From Dioscorea cayenensis subsp. rotundata (Eukaryota > Streptophyta > Magnoliopsida > Dioscoreales > Dioscoreaceae): DNA of 64,000 nucleotides. The notes beneath the pieces are model-generated. The model saw only the letters and a program-made list of their open reading frames with translations, ran no database searches and was not told the origin of the DNA. A program made the translations under genes and the position numbers. The stretch is from the NCBI RefSeq assembly GCF_009730915.1, contig NC_052480.1, positions 1 to 64,000 on the forward strand. The letters run 5' to 3'. Below are positions 22,712-33,885 of this stretch, piece by piece (position 1 is the first letter of the stretch; each line of letters starts with the position of its first letter).

Positions 22712-25700
22712 ATGCTCTCTGTGGCTTCGCCGCCAGTTGCCGGCGGGTCCCTTCATATCAACAGGAAAAGGTCAGGACCCCAGCCGCCAGTGTGGGCGAG
22801 CTTGCAGGAGATCGAGAGACTGAGGATCGATAAGGACGTGAGACAGAAACCTCGACGAATGGTGCCAGAGATTCCGGCAATTCGAGTGGCCAAAAGGGTG
22901 GTTCTTGTGAGGCACGGGCAAAGCACTTGGAACGAGGAGGGACGGATTCAGGGAAGCTCTGATTTCGCTGTTCTGACGCCCAAGGGTGAGTCCCAGGCTG
23001 AGACTTCTCGTCAGATGCTCCTCGGAGACTCGTTTGATGTTTGCTTCACCAGGTCCCCTCTTCTCTTCTCTTCCGATGCTATATTGCGTGCAAGTTGATG
23101 TTAATTGTATTTTTGGTGGGGGGTGTATAAAAGGAGCGTTCTTTGAACTGTGTTTGAGCTAGGATTTTAAGAACAAAGTTAAAACTGAGTGGAAACGATG
23201 CCATTCTGTGATTTCAGCTTTGTTATTGATGAAAAATGGGCTTTTGAATGCTTTGCCAGTCCCCTTGCACGGTCGAAGAGAACGGCAGAGATCATTTGGG
23301 GCTCTCGGATGGAGGAGATGATTCCGGAGCATGATCTTCGGGAGATTGATCTTTACTCTTTCCAAGTTAGTACTGAATCTGGTTTACTAAAAGCAAACAG
23401 TAATTTACTTGTGAAAATTAAGAACTCAGTTCTGCGCTCGCTGATGTGGGTACTCTTGCTGTTTCTTATCTATGGAGCTCAGGGCCTTCTAAAGCACGAG
23501 GGGAAGGCAAAGTTTGGTGATGCCTATCGCCAATGGCAGATTAATGCTGCTAACTTCACCATTGATGGCCATTATCCTGTGAGAGAGTTATGGGACCGTG
23601 CAAAGAGCTGCTGGAACAAAATTTTAGCACATGAAGGCAATTCAGTTCTTGTTGTTGCTCACAATGCAGTTAACCAAGCTCTTGTTGCTGCTGCCATAGG
23701 TTTGCCCTGTTCATTTCTCTTGTATATGTTTTCCATGGTCAATGATCACATGTTGCGGTGGACACAAGCCTTTGTAAGACTCTTGCATCTCAATCCAGGA
23801 TTGGGCACCGAGTACTTCAGGATTCTGCTTCAAAGTAATTGTGGAGTTAGTGTTGTAGACTTCAACCCACAACCAAGAGGCAACCCTCATGTTTCTCTCA
23901 ATCGTTTAAATCAGGTATACATACACCTTACTGTGACTTATTAATCTCTATCTTCCTAAATTCCAAATTATGTTTAATGATTCATCTTGTAAAGTAGAAA
24001 AACTGTGTGGATAAGTTGTTTTGCCATGAATGGTTGTGTATTTTATCAAATCCTTGTTACTTTTTAGTTATGTATGTGTTGCTAAAAGCTTTTTATCAGA
24101 TGCCCCTGAATTATCCATTAGTTCAGTGAAAATTGCTCAGAATTTTTACCAGTTGGTGATGCTGTTTCCAGACTCCAAATCCCCCTATTGCCGCTGGAGG
24201 TTCTGGAGGAAGAAAAACCAGTAAACGTATTGTTTTGGTTTGCCATGGAGCCACACAGAGCAACAATGAGGTATGGCTTAGAAGAGGAAATTGGAATATG
24301 TAATTTTTTCCCTTCTGAAAAACATTAACTATGGGCCCTTTTAAAATTTGCTGGTTCCTTGACACTGGCAATTCAAGAAGATGCGGGTCTCAATTGAAAC
24401 AGATAGTTTGTTGTTTTAAGAATTTATTGATTTCTGTTGAGTGTGGTGAAGATGTACCTGATCAAGTATGTTTCTGCACTAAGATTTCTCCATGCATATG
24501 TGAAGGAGCTGTTATCAGACAGCAGATGAGCATCTCTATTTGCCCAATATAGTACTTCTTATAGAATTCTAAGGTTATAAGTCAGCATGCTCGATTTGCT
24601 TGATTGTAGTTTCCTCTTCCATTATTTGTTTCTATTTATGAATTAATCACATTATGTTGCAACAAATAAATGTTCACCAGTTTCTCTGCCAGGTGGCTCT
24701 CAAATAGCCTAGTATTTGCTTTCGATGATCAAAATCATACTGGGAAGTTTTCAAATTTGTTACTTGTACTAAAGAAGTGATTGTGCTCTTTCTTTCAGGT
24801 TACTTTTCCAAATATGGGATATGAACCCATGAACATGCTTGGCGTCATACAGGTAGCTACTTTCTGTTCTTTCAGTCCCAGGTAGATTATTGGTATTGAA
24901 CTTATTCATTTAATTACCCTTTCTGCCCAAAAACAACAGTCTCAGAAAACTGCTGAGTTACTTCTTGACATGAAGATAGCTTGTATACTCACCAGTTCAC
25001 AAATTGCTTCAGTAGACACAGCCGTGGCCATATCTGAGGTCAGTTGTTCTTTAAGAATGTTTTATTTCAAATATTTTTTGCAGGAGATATATCTTGCTCT
25101 TGGCAAATTTTTGTTGTTGCCCATTTTGCTTCATTTATTCCAACCAGACAGGCTTAATTGCAGGTCCAAGAAGCAGCTGATTGCTTAGGCGCCGACTGCA
25201 TTCCTCGTTATGTAGAGATGAAGAAATTGCAAGACCTCGAAGTCGAACCAACTCTGCAGCAACCATGCACAGTATTAATATCTTTATATTTTGGGTCTTC
25301 TTGGAAAATAGATAAAATTTGGCTTTTTCTTTGTTATATATAGGCTATATAGCAAAGGAGCAGCAAGGCTGCCATTATCGCAAGTAATGTATTTGAGTTA
25401 CACTTGTGCAGCCAGATTCTTGGGATAGTCTCAATAAAGCTACCGTTACAAAGTTGTGGAATCAATCAAAGAAAGCTTGGGGAGCCCTGCTGGAGGAATT
25501 ATGTGCTGATTCAGAACCTGAAAGAAATGTAGTGGCTGTCGGTAACTCAACACTTCATGTTGCACTTATATGCCATTGTTTGAATTTAACTACAGAATGG
25601 TTGGGAGCTTTCCATCTTGATTCTGGGAGCATCACTGTTATAGACTTCCCGGATGGGCCAGCCAGGCAAGCAGTCATTCGATGCATTAACTACACTGCAC

Positions 25701-25759
25701 ATCTGGGGAGGTGGTCTATACCCATTACGAGATCCATGGCAAGTGATGAAGAATTTTAG
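22712..25759 (+). CDS. CA1P phosphatase: 2-carboxy-D-arabinitol-1-phosphatase, nine exons
   Basis: Chloroplast phosphatase of the histidine phosphatase (phosphoglycerate mutase-like) superfamily. It removes phosphate from 2-carboxy-D-arabinitol 1-phosphate, the night-time inhibitor of Rubisco. Exons: 22712-23052, 23260-23365, 23483-23699, 23799-23914, 24172-24270, 24799-24852, 24940-25038, 25164-25271, 25412-25759. All junctions are GT/AG and in phase, giving about 495 aa, close to plant relatives. The N-terminal half carries the catalytic RHG motif (VVLVRHGQSTWNEEGRIQG), the SPLARSKRTAEI block and VLVVAHNAVNQAL with the second His. The C-terminal half repeats the fold in degenerate form (IVLVCHGATQSNNE, Cys for Arg). 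The start is the ATG of MLSVASPPVAGG; the codon upstream in frame is TTG. No frame slip here, unlike several neighbours. Confidence 0.9.
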
Positions 25760-27187
25760 CTGTTGCTGCTAGTTCACTTTGTTGCTCACTTTGTTGCTTG
25801 TTTAGTCATACTATAATCTTTTAACTGAAGTGCTGGAAAGGAAATTAATATGCTGGGTTGTATCATACTTAATTCATAACGTGAAGTGTATATATTTGTT
25901 TGAAAGTTTTGTATCTTTCGCTGCTTGGGTTGATTTTAGTATCTTTCCCACCGCCTCAAAAAGAAATTCTTTGACGGTTGGATGGTAGTTGCCCACTTTG
26001 CAAGCAAAAGTCTTCAGTAATAACTCTCGCCATCTAGTGAAGCAAATCCTTGTCGCAGCTGTTAAACATTACAGAAAAGGACATGGCTGGGGTGAAGTGA
26101 AAATGGTATTGCTGGTGAGATGAGATTGTTAACAGTTTCTATAGAATTAATTAATCCATATTTGTGCCAATGATGTGGCTGAGGAATTAAGCAAGAAGGC
26201 AGAAGGTAACACCGCTACCTGTGGAGGATGGGCAGCAGAGGGCACTTTTGGATACAGAATTAATTATAATTATAATTTATAAGTAGTTACTTGTACACCA
26301 AAGACAAGTTCTGAGAGTTTTCTTGTACATAAGAATGATCAAGTCCGTCTTTTGTGAAAATTTACTTGCAACCTAAGCAAAATGGTGCATATTAACCGTC
26401 AAATAAGCAAGGCCATAGTCAGTACCCATCAATTCTGATTCTTCTCTATCTAACCTGACTTTTGAGTAATCTATTAATCTGAATTAGTTGTTTATTGTGA
26501 TCAATCTGTCTTTGTTGTTCTTTTTTCATGATATGAACTTTGCCTGCATTCTGGATTGTCACTGATCTCAGAAGCTTACAATCTAAGATATAGTGTCAGT
26601 AATAGTGGTCCCTTAACTAATGTGATAGATGGGATAATGAGCACAAGCTCTCCCTCTATCTGTAATTCTGTATGCTATATGCATGCGGCCTCTTCTTTTC
26701 TATTTTCTACAAAAACCTTTTCTTGGTTGTGATGGAGACACTGTCTGCCTTCCATGTACATTGAAATATATTGAGTCCGTCTGAGGAATTGTGAAACATA
26801 TATACAAGCAAGCACAAAGGAATCACTTATATTTCTGTCGCACGTATATTCATCTCATTCTTGTCAAGACTCAAGAGTGCTGTGTGGGGATATATGCACC
26901 AATTTCCATATCCGTAGGTACTAACAGACACGCATTTAAAAAGCAGAGCATTGTCCATTGTGCGGAAAGACCCGACCAGACAAGGCAAAGTTTATATTCT
27001 CTTGTTAGATGTTACATAGTTGCATTCCCCTAAAGACTTCAATTTGAGGGATTGCCAAAGTTGATCCTGCCATGCTTCCCAATCAAGACATCCTCTTTGC
27101 TTTTAGTTTTACAGATAGAAAGATGAAGAGATAGATTAGCTACATCACTCAACATTCTTTCTATCTGTTTTTCTTTCTTTCACAAAG
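25760..27187. other. Intergenic spacer
   Basis: 3' flank of the CA1P phosphatase gene and 5' flank of the DUF868 gene. No gene or repeat is recognised. Confidence 0.6.
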
Positions 27188-28081
27188 ATGAGGAACTTGG
27201 CTTCATGTCTCAGCGAACATGCTGTCAGGGTCTCAGATTCTTCATGTTCTGGCGCCGGCAACAACAAAAACATCTCCTTGGCCATATTTGACCGTAATTC
27301 CTTCCAGAACTCGGTCACATGTCTCTATAAAACGAGGCTAATTTCCACTGCCAAGGAGCTCTTCTTCAAACTCACTTGGTCCAAGACCAACACCGGACCA
27401 TCTCTCTCCGTCTCCATTGATGACAACACCCAAGTCTTGAGGGAAATGGAAGGGAAGCAATCATATAAACATGGAGGCTTGGTGATCTCCATACACTGGG
27501 ATTTCTCTTCAGCCAGATATACATGCTACGCCCCTGACCCAGTGGACAACAACTTCTACGTCATAGTCATGGCTGACTCTGAGTTTGCTCTGTTGCTCGG
27601 AGATTTGAGCACAGACTACGTCAAGATGTTTGAAAACACTTGTAGTAGAGGTATCCCAATAGCCCAATATTCTCTGGTTTGCCGGAAAGAACAAGTCTTC
27701 ACTCATGGTGTTTATAGGACAAAATCTCGGTTTGCAGACAATGGGAAGGTTCATGAGATCATGATAAAGTGCAAAGGGGACTCATGGGACGTGAAGAACT
27801 CGGGGTTGTCAGTGTGGGTGGACAAGAAGAAGGTGGTGCATGAACAGAGATTGTACTGGAACTTCAGAGGCAATCAGGTTATGTTCGTTGATGGTTTGCC
27901 TGTGGATTTCATGTGGGATTTCCATGATTGGTGGTTTGGAGGTCCTTCTGGGTGTGCTGTCTTTGTGTTTAGGACCAGGAGTTCACTGGAGAGCAGGCCA
28001 TGGCTCGAAGAGGATGAGTTGCAAAAGGAACAGAGCTTCTCCGGGTTCTCTCTTTTGATCCAAGCCTTAAAAAGTCCATAA
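27188..28081 (+). CDS. DUF868 family protein
   Basis: 297 aa, intronless, ATG at 27188. The family is plant-specific with no established biochemical role. Characteristic blocks are visible: NSVTCLYKTRLISTAKELFF and LTWSK near the start, FYVIVMADSEFALLLGD in the middle, then HEIMIKCKGDSWDVKNSGLS and VDKKKVVHEQRLYWNFRGNQ, and the Trp-rich VDFMWDFHDWWFG near the end. There is no signal peptide or membrane segment, so it is probably cytosolic. Length and order fit a complete member. A (GA)n run (28084-28103) follows the stop at once. Confidence 0.88.
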   Translation: MRNLASCLSEHAVRVSDSSCSGAGNNKNISLAIFDRNSFQNSVTCLYKTRLISTAKELFFKLTWSKTNTGPSLSVSIDDNTQVLREMEGKQSYKHGGLVISIHWDFSSARYTCYAPDPVDNNFYVIVMADSEFALLLGDLSTDYVKMFENTCSRGIPIAQYSLVCRKEQVFTHGVYRTKSRFADNGKVHEIMIKCKGDSWDVKNSGLSVWVDKKKVVHEQRLYWNFRGNQVMFVDGLPVDFMWDFHDWWFGGPSGCAVFVFRTRSSLESRPWLEEDELQKEQSFSGFSLLIQALKSP

Positions 28082-29397
28082 ATGAGAGAGAGAGAGAGAG
28101 AGAGGCTTCAGGTTTCAGATTTCAGATTTCTTTCTAACTGCTTTACTGACTTGTTCCAATGGTTTCTTGCCTTCTTTCTGTTTGGATGGTGTTGTTACTT
28201 GTTAGTGAGACATGTTTGAGCGAGTAGAGTATTTAGTTTGTTGATTTGAGCTGCACATGTTTGATTTGTAAATTGTGCTTATCCCATGTATGCTTCCTGT
28301 TTTATTTGTTTGCTTATTTTGAATTTTCACTTATTTTGGAAGGCGTGCATGCAGCCAACATGCTATTGTCTTGTCCCTGTTCAATAGAACTCTTCCTTCT
28401 TATTCATGTATTATGATTGATGGTTAATTTCCCACCCAAAATAAAAAATAAAAAATAAAATAAAATCTCTCCTCTCTGTTTCTTCTTTTAAAGCTTGCAG
28501 GGTATTTCACTCTATCAGCACACACGCACACACAAACACGCACGCGCACATAACATGTCTGATTGGGCAACTCCAACAGATGAGAGATCTTGAAGAGCCG
28601 TCTGTATTTGTTTATTCATAAGTCAGTACAATGTGGTGGGAAATATTAATGGAGGAAAAAGGAAGTAAGTTATAATTGCACTTTCAAGTGGCAGTTAATG
28701 GAAAAGAAAAACTACCACCGTTTTATCAGTTTTCTGAATATCTTATTAGTCTTCTGAATTCATTGCTCATTTAAGCGTGGTTCCTTCCTCCTTGAATTTT
28801 CATATCTCAACTCCTAAAATTTCAGTTTGTCATCATCCATACGAAAGGAATAATATAAGACAGCACAACCAACATCCTTTAAGCGGAGTGAAAGGGCGGA
28901 CCCAAATGGGCACTTCAGTGGGCCACTTTTGCCACATGGCCCACATCCACTTTAACTACAAGGGCTGGGCTTCTAATGGGCCATTACCGCTCCTATGATG
29001 AAAAAAGCCCAGATTCAGAGAGTCCAATTAAGTGAATATGCACAAATATATCCTCTTATATTTAATTGTTATAATCGTATTTTCAACTACAACATGCTTC
29101 CACCGTTATCAATCATAATAAAAATCTATCACATGTTTATCTCTTAAATTTATACAATTTGAAACCAAAGAGACTCAAGTTAGAAAAGTTCGCTTTTATA
29201 ATTAAATGACACCTAAATTATTTTGGTTCAATTACCCCGGACTTAACTGATACAGTAACTCCTAACCTTAAATCAAACTAATAGGATATTTATCTTTGTT
29301 GGCCACAATGACCTCTTTGATTAATAATCCACTCCTAAGTCATTTTCTAGGTGACAATTATATTTTTATATTTTTGTTTCTTAATGGAATCCATATA

Positions 29398-29676
29398 CTG
29401 CCTCCGTACATTTTTATCTGTCGTGAATAACCGAATCTCACATACCAATAAATTTAGTTATTTCACAAACTTTTATAAAAAATTTGTTCTCATTCCAAAA
29501 TTACCCATAATTTATATCTTCACATTTAACTCTCATATTTAATTCCAAGAAAAAAATTGAATAAAGTGTTAGGGTAATTTTGAAGGAAAAAAATAATAAT
29601 TAATGCTTCTTGATATTAGAAAATGACAGATAAAAAGGAACATGGGTTTACGACAGATAAAAAAGAACGGAGTGAA
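29398..29676. mobile_element. Stowaway-like (Tc1/mariner) MITE
   Basis: The left end CTGCCTCCGTACATTTTTAT followed by CTGTCGTG is mirrored by the right end ACGACAGATAAAAAAGAACG followed by GAGTGA. TA lies on both sides (29396-29397 and 29677-29678). The CTCCCTCCGT-type terminus and TA duplication are the hallmarks of Stowaway elements. Confidence 0.6.
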
Positions 29677-29903
29677 TATATCACTCGTGAGTATAAAAGG
29701 CATCCTCCTAGTTTATTTGTCAGTCTGTAGTTTATATGCTTTAGTCTATTTTTTTTCTTCTTCTGTTTGTACCATTTTTTTTTTATTTTTTGTCAAAGTT
29801 ATAATTTACATATTTTATATGTAAAAACACCTTTAATTTAATGTAATCCATATTAATAAAGCATATTACTCGTAGATAAAAAAAAATTAATATATAAGGG
29901 AGA

Positions 29904-30086
29904 TCGTTCTCTTTCATGTTTTTTTAAATTATATTTTGATTTTTTTAAATTTCTTACCTCTATGTTAAATTATGGTTTTGCATATCTCCATTAACTCCAT
30001 TATTTTAAAAATTACGTGATTTATTTACTTTAAAAAAAATATAACGCAAATAATTCAATTTTTTTTTTTTTAATGGGGTGTAAGTG

Positions 30087-30137
<51 letters not shown>

Positions 30138-30473
30138 GTTCATTTAAACTGATTAACACTCATAAAAAAATTAATTAAAATTAATTAATAATTTTAAATT
30201 TATATAAAAATGAACTAAATTTTCAAAATTACCCTTATTAAAAATCCATAAAAATTTAATTTCTCTCTCTATGTTAATTATGTCTTTTATTCCTTTGTCA
30301 AAATGGTGTTTTATGTTTTTAAAAAAAATATTGTAAAATAAAGGATTACGTTAGAAATAAATGATAAATTTAGAAGAAAAATATTGAATGCTATATAGAT
30401 TTTCTAAATAGATATATAAAAATAACTAAAAAAACTTTGAAAAAATATGTAAATAGGACTGGAGGGAGAACGA
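29904..30473. mobile_element. Possible MITE-like palindromic element
   Basis: GATCGTTCTCTTTCATG near the left matches, in reverse, the right end AATCGTTCTCCCTCCAGTCC read on the minus strand. The interior is AT-rich with a long (ATT)n run. Ends and target duplication are not well defined. Confidence 0.3.
30087..30137. repeat. (ATT)n microsatellite
   Basis: About 50 bases of uninterrupted ATT repeats. Confidence 0.9.
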
Positions 30474-30679
30474 TTATATCTTAAAATAATTGGGCTACCA
30501 TTATCTAATAAGCTTTTTATAACAATTGTTTTTTTTATTAAAGAAAATGGTGCAAGAAACTTGTATGTCTTTTTTTTCCTAATATTTTTTTTTTATCTGT
30601 AACTATAAACCATAAGATCATAATAAGATGAATGCAAATTGGCTTTCAATCTCTGTTTTATTTACTATATTTTGTTCCC

Positions 30680-30764
30680 TTTATTTTTGGTGAGAGAATT
30701 TCTCACTTTCTATTGTCGTTTTTCTTTTTAATAAATCAGTAATTTATTTATTTTTTTAAAAAAA
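30680..30764 (+). mobile_element. Decayed LINE 3' end, plus strand
   Basis: GGTGAGAGAATTTCTCAC and TTTTTAATAAATCAGTAATT resemble the 3' untranslated ends of the LINEs at 45.9 and 52.0 kb (GGTGAGAG..., then ...AATAAATCTGTGGTTTATCC). It ends in an A-rich tail next to which the minus-strand LINE inserted. Confidence 0.5.
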
Positions 30765-30776
30765 ATTGGTTTTGAA

Positions 30777-33700
30777 AAGGTGGATAAACCACTTCAATAA
30801 AATAAGAGAAGTACAAACACCCAGGACTCCCCCCACACAAAAAGGGGAAAGTACACCCAACCACCAGCAGTGGAGCAATCATCTCAAAACACACAAACTT
30901 ACGGAAACAAAGGAATACATGCAAGAGAAAGAAAAAGGAGGAGAACAGGGGCCTCCTCCCCACCTAACAACCCAGAAAGAGGACTACTCCGTATGCTGTC
31001 CCGGCGCCTCCTCGGCCATAGCAACCTCAAGCACTGCCTCAGAACCGTGTTCCACCTCAGCACGGGGACGCAAGAACTCCAGACTCCTCCGAACACTCCC
31101 CATGGCCTCATCCAGCTTCCCCTTGTCACCCTCTGCACAGTTATCGTACCAGGACAATAATAAATGATCAATTTTAATAATGAGAATATGCACAGGCACG
31201 ACATTGGCATTAAAAATGATATCATTTCTAGCAAGCCAAATTATCCAAACAATAGCTTTCACTAATAAATCCACAAAAGTCCTGGAAGACGGCAACACCG
31301 ACCCCCTCCACGCGATCCAGAGATCGCTCACCGAGATAGGTGGCTCTGGCAGATTGGCCAAATTAACAAAGTAATCCCAAATCCTTCTAGAATAAGAACA
31401 TTGGAGGAAAAGATGATCCGCTGTTTCGATCGCCGAATGGCACAAAACACACGTAGCCGTAGGCAGTTTGTTACATTTCCTCCTCTCCAAGTTTTCCAAC
31501 GTAAGGACCTTATTCTTCCACACAAGCCAGTTATGAAGAATGATTTTCTGCGGGCAATTCTTGCGCCAAAAGAATCTCGCAATTGGACACATGATACCAC
31601 CGTCACTGAGAAAAATATAGAAGGATTTCACCGAGAAAAGCCCGTTACCCGTTAGCAACCAACTTTTCTTATCACACCTAGCCCCCCTATTCGTCTTCAA
31701 ACGATCAAAGACCTGAGAGACCCATGCATTAGCAGAAAAGAGCGGATCCTCAAGAAGATAGGACAACTCATGAACCGTAGCGTTCGGAAGATTACTACGA
31801 CGAAATTCCTCCGGCCACAAATTCATAGGGGCAATGCCATTAACCCATCGATCCTTCCAAAACAGAGTAGACTCACCAGAATTTATGTTGTGCCCAATGC
31901 ACCCTCTAAACGCTGGTAGAGTGTCAAGAACACCTTTCCAAAAGAAAGAGATCCTTCCCGTCAACCTGGGATAAAGATTCCAGTTGAGGAGCCCATAGTT
32001 GAACTGCACAACATCCGCGCCGCACCAACTAGGGTCCATAACTAACTTCCACCACCATTTCCCTAATAACGCCAAGTTAAATGTGCGAAGATCCAGTATC
32101 CCCCAACCACCCTGATCTCGTGGCCGGCATAAATTCCTCCACCCGACCAGTCGGCACTTAGGGTGATCAATATCCGGCCCCGACCACAAGAACTCCCTTC
32201 TGAGATAATCCAGCTTTTTAACAACCCACCTCGGAAGTCTAAAGATAGACATCCAATATGTCGGAAGTGCAGTCAGCACGGAGTTAACCAACGTAAGGCG
32301 ACCTCCCAAGGAAAGATGCTTAACTTTCCAGGAGTATAGCCTCCTCCTCACTTTTTGAATCAATTCCTCCCAATCCTGTCTGCGAGGTCGTCTACCCGCA
32401 ATCGGCACACCAAGGTAAGTAACTGGAAGAGACCCAGTTACACAGTTAAGTGTAGCTGCGGCTTCCGCCTGCGGTAATTCCCCCCACTTGCTCGAGAACA
32501 GGCAGGTTTTTGCAAAGTTAGTCGCCAAACCAGTCATACTTTCAAATAAATACAGTATGAGTTTAATAATCCTGAGATCTTCAAGCCCTCCTGTGGTCAT
32601 AATTAGAAGATCATCCGCGTAATGAAGATTACATTTACTTCCAAACTCACCCAGAGGAACACCCACCAGAACTTTGGATCTAAGGGCATGCGAAAACATT
32701 GAGCTGAGCACATCAGTGACAAGCACAAACAACAGGGGAGATAAAGGATCCCCCTGACGAAGACCCCTCTGATACCTGATGTAACCATGAGGGGATCCAT
32801 TAATCAAAAGATTAGCCTTAGAGGAGGATAAGATACTCATAATCCAACCCACCCATCTACTGCCAAAACCCCTAGCCTTCAGCAGGTCAACCAAAAAGTC
32901 CCAGTCGACCGTATCAAAGGCTTTTGGAAAATCCACTTTCAAAATATACCCAGGTAATCTGCGTTTATGAATGCTAAAGAGGAGTTCTTCAGCCGTGGCA
33001 ATATTATCTAAAATACATCTCCCTTTCAAAAACGCCGACTGTTCTGATTCTACCAGGGAAGACAACACCTTGCTCAAACGATTTGCCAAAATTTTAGACA
33101 AGATCTTCAACGAGGAATTAATAAGGCTAATGGGACGATAATCCGCCGTGAACTCCGTAGTGGCAACCTTTGGAATTAACGCAATACTAGCCCAATTAAT
33201 TCTTTCCAAATTGGCGTGTCCAGAATAAAAGTCCTCACACAGATGCAGGAGATCAAACTTTATCGTGGCCCAGAACTGTTTGAAGAAGAGGATCGGGAAG
33301 CCGTCGGGCCCAGGGGCCTTATTACTTCCTAACTCGAACACCGCACACTTAATTTCCTCCATTGTAAAAGGTTGCTCAAGGTGCGATAAATCGACCCTAT
33401 TTCTGAATACCATAAGTCTTTCAAGATTGACCCTGATTCTCTTTTCCCGTTTCTGACCAAACTGCGTATTAAAATGCTCCGTAAAAACTCTCCCAATTTC
33501 ACTAACCTCCTCCACCAGTGTAGTTCCCTGACGAATGCCATGAATGATGTTCCGGTTTTTCCGACCGTTAGCAACCGCATGAAAAAATTTCGTATTATCA
33601 TCCCCCTCCTTCAACCACTGCAATCTAGACCTCTGTCTCCAATAGATTTCTTCTTGCTTATGAATAACCCTTAAATTTTCTAAGATCGCTTGCTCTTGTT

Positions 33701-33873
33701 GTAGCTCTGTTAAGGTAAGCCGACGACTCTCTTTAATGATATCCAAGATCTCGACTTCCTCTAACAGCGCACGCTTCTTAAGTTTAATCGATCCAAAACT
33801 GGACCTCGCCCATTCGCGTAGATGATTTCTCAAATACATCAGCTTCTTAGAAAAGATAAAAGCCCCACAACCC
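30777..33873 (-). mobile_element. 5'-truncated L1-type LINE with target duplications
   Basis: The element lies between near-identical 12-base direct repeats ATTGGTTTTsAA (30765-30776 and 33874-33885), one mismatch. Its 3' end carries the hairpin GTGGTTTATCCAC (30780-30792 on the other strand). ORF1 and the endonuclease domain of ORF2 are missing, as usual for incompletely reverse-transcribed copies. The remaining coding part is open throughout, and the flanking repeats are nearly intact, so insertion was fairly recent. Confidence 0.9.
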
Positions 33874-33875
33874 AT
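30984..33875 (-). CDS. LINE ORF2 remnant: reverse transcriptase and zf-RVT
   Basis: 963 codons without a stop. Reverse transcriptase motifs appear in order: NKAPGPDGFP, IPK, YRPIS, KILANRL, DFPKAFDTVDW, GLRQGDPLSP, the catalytic YADD in NLHYADDLLIM, and TYLGVPI. After it come HLSLGGRLTLVNSVL, the Trp-rich GKWWWK block, and a C-terminal zf-RVT domain (TCVLCHSAIETADHLFLQC). The apurinic endonuclease domain normally before the RT is absent. The ATG lies across the element/target junction, so it is not the native start. Domesticated host use is not indicated; family membership is certain. Confidence 0.92.
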   Translation of the reverse strand: MGCGAFIFSKKLMYLRNHLREWARSSFGSIKLKKRALLEEVEILDIIKESRRLTLTELQQEQAILENLRVIHKQEEIYWRQRSRLQWLKEGDDNTKFFHAVANGRKNRNIIHGIRQGTTLVEEVSEIGRVFTEHFNTQFGQKREKRIRVNLERLMVFRNRVDLSHLEQPFTMEEIKCAVFELGSNKAPGPDGFPILFFKQFWATIKFDLLHLCEDFYSGHANLERINWASIALIPKVATTEFTADYRPISLINSSLKILSKILANRLSKVLSSLVESEQSAFLKGRCILDNIATAEELLFSIHKRRLPGYILKVDFPKAFDTVDWDFLVDLLKARGFGSRWVGWIMSILSSSKANLLINGSPHGYIRYQRGLRQGDPLSPLLFVLVTDVLSSMFSHALRSKVLVGVPLGEFGSKCNLHYADDLLIMTTGGLEDLRIIKLILYLFESMTGLATNFAKTCLFSSKWGELPQAEAAATLNCVTGSLPVTYLGVPIAGRRPRRQDWEELIQKVRRRLYSWKVKHLSLGGRLTLVNSVLTALPTYWMSIFRLPRWVVKKLDYLRREFLWSGPDIDHPKCRLVGWRNLCRPRDQGGWGILDLRTFNLALLGKWWWKLVMDPSWCGADVVQFNYGLLNWNLYPRLTGRISFFWKGVLDTLPAFRGCIGHNINSGESTLFWKDRWVNGIAPMNLWPEEFRRSNLPNATVHELSYLLEDPLFSANAWVSQVFDRLKTNRGARCDKKSWLLTGNGLFSVKSFYIFLSDGGIMCPIARFFWRKNCPQKIILHNWLVWKNKVLTLENLERRKCNKLPTATCVLCHSAIETADHLFLQCSYSRRIWDYFVNLANLPEPPISVSDLWIAWRGSVLPSSRTFVDLLVKAIVWIIWLARNDIIFNANVVPVHILIIKIDHLLLSWYDNCAEGDKGKLDEAMGSVRRSLEFLRPRAEVEHGSEAVLEVAMAEEAPGQHTE

Positions 33876-33885
33876 TGGTTTTCAA

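Larger units (their letters stand above)
28082..30764. other. AT-rich spacer with small transposons
   Basis: Contains a Stowaway-like MITE (29398-29676), a possible second palindromic element (about 29904-30473), an (ATT)n microsatellite and the decayed 3' end of a plus-strand LINE (about 30680-30764). No gene is seen. Confidence 0.55.

Noticed and set aside
30087-30137. CRISPR-like regular repeat
   Set aside because: Simple ATT microsatellite in a plant genome; no spacers.
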